Notes under the pieces: model-generated
Seen by the model: the letters and a program-made list of their open reading frames with translations, nothing else
The model's database searches: none
Told to the model about the DNA's origin: nothing
Shown here: in pieces, positions 62,440 through 64,000 of the stretch
Position numbering within the stretch: position 1 is the stretch's first letter
Layout of the letters: every line of letters begins with the position of its first letter
Translations under genes and position numbers: made by a program
DNA from: CAZEAB01 sp964552945
GTDB lineage: Archaea > Nanobdellota > Nanobdellia > Woesearchaeales > GW2011-AR9
Reading direction: 5' to 3'
DNA length: 64,000 nucleotides
Assembly: GCA_964552945.1 (NCBI GenBank)
Contig: CAZKIP010000003.1
Location: 62,001 to 126,000 of the forward strand

Positions 62440-62450
62440 TTTATAAATTT
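62440..62450. promoter_or_regulatory. Shared TATA region of tRNA-Val and MFS gene
   Basis: TTTATAAATTT is centred about 30 nt from the 5-prime end of the tRNA on the minus strand. A neighbouring CTTATAT (62430-62436) is about 27 nt before the ATG of the MFS gene on the plus strand. Confidence 0.4.
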
Positions 62451-62459
62451 TCTTACTTA

Positions 62460-63587
62460 ATGTTACATCACCATGATTTCATGTGGCGTTTTGTTCCAAA
62501 AAAAGAGTTGACAAAAATCTATGTTTCTTTGGCTTTACGTTCACTTGGATTATCTTTAATTTCGCTATTTATACCTTTATACCTTTATGTGGAGATGGGA
62601 TATTCTTTATCAGATACTTTGATGTTTTTTGTTTTTTACTCACTAGTTTTTGCTATTGGCACTCCTGTGGCAGCAAAATTTGCTTCAAAGTATGGGGTCA
62701 AACATACGGTGTTATTTAGTTTCCCCTTTTACTTAATTTTTGTTTTAATGCTCTATTCTTTACCTTACTATAAATTGCCCCTAATTATTTTAGGTTCTTT
62801 TGTAGGTTTCTCTATGGGATTTTATTGGATAGGGATGCATCTTCTTTTTTTCCATGCGAGCGATAAGAAACATCGTGGGGAAGAGTGTGGCAAGCAAAGA
62901 GCGGCAGCCATTGTTGGTGGTTTAATTGGACCACTTTTTGGAGGAATAATGATTAGTTATTTTGGTTTCCCAATAGTATTTATTTTAGCAACCATTCTTC
63001 TTTTGTCTTCTGGAGTAATGCTTCTTTTAAGTGATGATATTCTTTCAAGTTATCATTTTTCAATAAGGTCGATTGTAAACAAAGATCATTGGAAAAATTC
63101 TCTTTTCTTTGTTTCGAGAGGGACTCAAGTAATGACTGCAAATGTTATTTGGCCAGTATTCATCTTTGCAATTCTTGATAGTTATTTCTCTTTAGGTATA
63201 ATTGGAACAATTGTTTCTGGATTTAGTGCAGTTGTTGTTTGGTTGGCTGGAAAATATAGTGACCATACAGATAAGAGGAAAATGATTAGAAGGATAGTTG
63301 GTTTTGAATCTTTATCTTGGTTTTTAAGAGCGATGGTTACCAGTGTTACTCATATTTTTGGTGCAACCATTTTTGGTGCAATTACTTCTGGTGCATGGAG
63401 TTCTCCTGTAGCAGCTTTAGAATACGATAAGGCCAATAAAGGGGACATAACAGGATATTTTGTTAGTAGAGAAGTTTTTCTTTGTTTAGGAAGAATTTTA
63501 GTATTGTTAGTTGTATTGATGACGGATAGTCTTATGGGGGGATTAATCTTCCAAGGATTTGCTAGTTTTGGAATGCTTTTGTTTTAG
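62460..63587 (+). CDS. MFS-type transporter
   Basis: A 375-residue protein with 10-12 predicted spans and MFS features: SLGLSLISLFIPLYLYVEMG in the first span, FASKYGVKHTV and KYSDHTDKRKMIR (loops between helices 2-3 and 8-9). The substrate is unknown. The frame is open upstream to 62334, but that part lies inside the tRNA and its promoter. I place the start at 62460 (MLHHHDF); the ATG at 62481 is also possible. Confidence 0.78.
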   Translation: MLHHHDFMWRFVPKKELTKIYVSLALRSLGLSLISLFIPLYLYVEMGYSLSDTLMFFVFYSLVFAIGTPVAAKFASKYGVKHTVLFSFPFYLIFVLMLYSLPYYKLPLIILGSFVGFSMGFYWIGMHLLFFHASDKKHRGEECGKQRAAAIVGGLIGPLFGGIMISYFGFPIVFILATILLLSSGVMLLLSDDILSSYHFSIRSIVNKDHWKNSLFFVSRGTQVMTANVIWPVFIFAILDSYFSLGIIGTIVSGFSAVVVWLAGKYSDHTDKRKMIRRIVGFESLSWFLRAMVTSVTHIFGATIFGAITSGAWSSPVAALEYDKANKGDITGYFVSREVFLCLGRILVLLVVLMTDSLMGGLIFQGFASFGMLLF

Positions 63588-63594
63588 ATATTAA

Positions 63595-64000
63595 ATGGAT
63601 CAAGAAACTAAATTTATGTCAGCTTTGTTAGAACTACATCATGGTTTAGATGTTGAAAGTAAATTGAAACTCATTTCTGAGAATATTGAATGGGCTAGGG
63701 GATGGCCAGATAAAAAGTCTGCTTTTTGGAATGCTGAAGCGTTTATGTGGGGGTATAAGATAGATAAAGAAGTGAGGAAGGTTATTGAAAAGGAGTTAAG
63801 GTTTTTATCTGGTGGAAAAAATTTAGATTTGGGTTGTGGTTCTTTCAGTTATATTCCTTCTGTTGGAATGGACCTTTCTCAAAAAATGTTAGATTTTAAT
63901 GATGACTTGATTGAGAAAATAAAAGGTGATTTGGAAAAGAAATTGCCTTTTTCTGATAAGTGTTTTGATTCTGTTACTTTGGTTTTTGTATTAAATTATG
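63595..64000 (+). CDS. SAM-dependent methyltransferase, truncated by window end
   Basis: An open frame from the ATG at 63595 to the window edge encodes at least 135 residues: MDQETKFMSALLELHHGLD, then NLDLGCGSFSY (motif I), VGMDLSQKML (acidic motif II) and DKCFDSVTLVFVLNY (motif IV region). This is the N-terminal part of a class I methyltransferase; the rest lies outside. It follows the MFS gene by seven bases. Confidence 0.75.
   Translation, partial: MDQETKFMSALLELHHGLDVESKLKLISENIEWARGWPDKKSAFWNAEAFMWGYKIDKEVRKVIEKELRFLSGGKNLDLGCGSFSYIPSVGMDLSQKMLDFNDDLIEKIKGDLEKKLPFSDKCFDSVTLVFVLNY

Noticed and set aside
62334..62459. N-terminal extension of the MFS protein
   Set aside because: The extension is the reverse of the tRNA-Val gene and its promoter, so the true start must be downstream.
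1..64000. CRISPR arrays, rRNA genes, transposase genes or phage structural genes
   Set aside because: No regularly spaced repeats, no rRNA-like sequence, and no recognisable transposase, integrase or capsid proteins were seen.

Overview
This window looks like an AT-rich DPANN-type archaeon (Woesearchaeota/Pacearchaeota/Nanoarchaeota-like; the exact lineage is an inference). The archaeal markers are RadB, an MBF1 with zinc ribbon and HTH, an archaeal-type uS2, an STT3/AglB oligosaccharyltransferase, the N-terminal half of a Hel308-type helicase, a Methanococcales-like S-layer protein, an intron-rich tRNA-Val(GAC), and TATA-like boxes about 25-30 nt upstream of many start codons, which suggests leaderless transcripts.

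Layout. 0-36.4 kb is one very large surface-glycan region. It holds a NeuB-type synthase, an HMGL-like aldolase and an aminotransferase/ATP-grasp fusion (0.2-4.6 kb). It continues with a methyltransferase, a deacetylase-like protein, a DegT-type aminotransferase, a GT2 and a Wzx-like flippase (4.6-9.7 kb). Next come two SGNH proteins, a CDP-alcohol phosphotransferase-like protein, GT4, nucleotidyltransferase/kinase-like and capsule-type GT-B proteins, and a SxtJ-like/carbamoyltransferase pair (9.8-19.9 kb). The last part (20-36.4 kb) is a nucleotide-sugar cassette built largely of fused enzymes: UDP-sugar dehydrogenase, PfkB-SIS, methyltransferase-alcohol dehydrogenase-O-methyltransferase, two DegT paralogues, SDR-SDR, a TPP-dependent E1 alpha/beta pair, and nucleotidyltransferase-HAD. 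Together PfkB-SIS and nucleotidyltransferase-HAD supply the four activities of an NDP-heptose-like pathway.

36.4-39.9 kb is a small island of unknown, kinase, HD-hydrolase and EEP-phosphatase genes. 40-50.9 kb is a protein-glycosylation block: a GT4 broken by a homopolymer frameshift, DUF2304, DPM1-like GT2, the STT3 oligosaccharyltransferase, a membrane GT2 and two GT-C-like membrane proteins, with MBF1 in between. 51-57.5 kb holds housekeeping genes: RadB, uS2 with an elaborate leader, a CofD/YvcK-like protein, a HAD phosphatase, a sugar nucleotidyltransferase, an Mtq2-like methyltransferase fused to a RIO-like kinase, and a one-domain Hel308. 57.5-64 kb contains the S-layer gene with a structured leader, a PerM/AI-2E-type membrane protein, a PH-like membrane protein, the tRNA, an MFS protein and a truncated methyltransferase.

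Working together, the glycan genes would make unusual activated sugars, assemble and decorate them on a lipid, flip the product, and (via STT3) attach glycans to exported proteins such as the S-layer protein encoded nearby.

The strongest unexplained signals are non-coding: two fold-back elements flanked by direct repeats (50983-51104 and 60560-60697), tandem hairpins with short ORFs before uS2, repeated start-codon-region duplications before several genes, a structured S-layer leader with its ribosome-binding site in a hairpin loop, and a tRNA-Val that appears to be interrupted three times.
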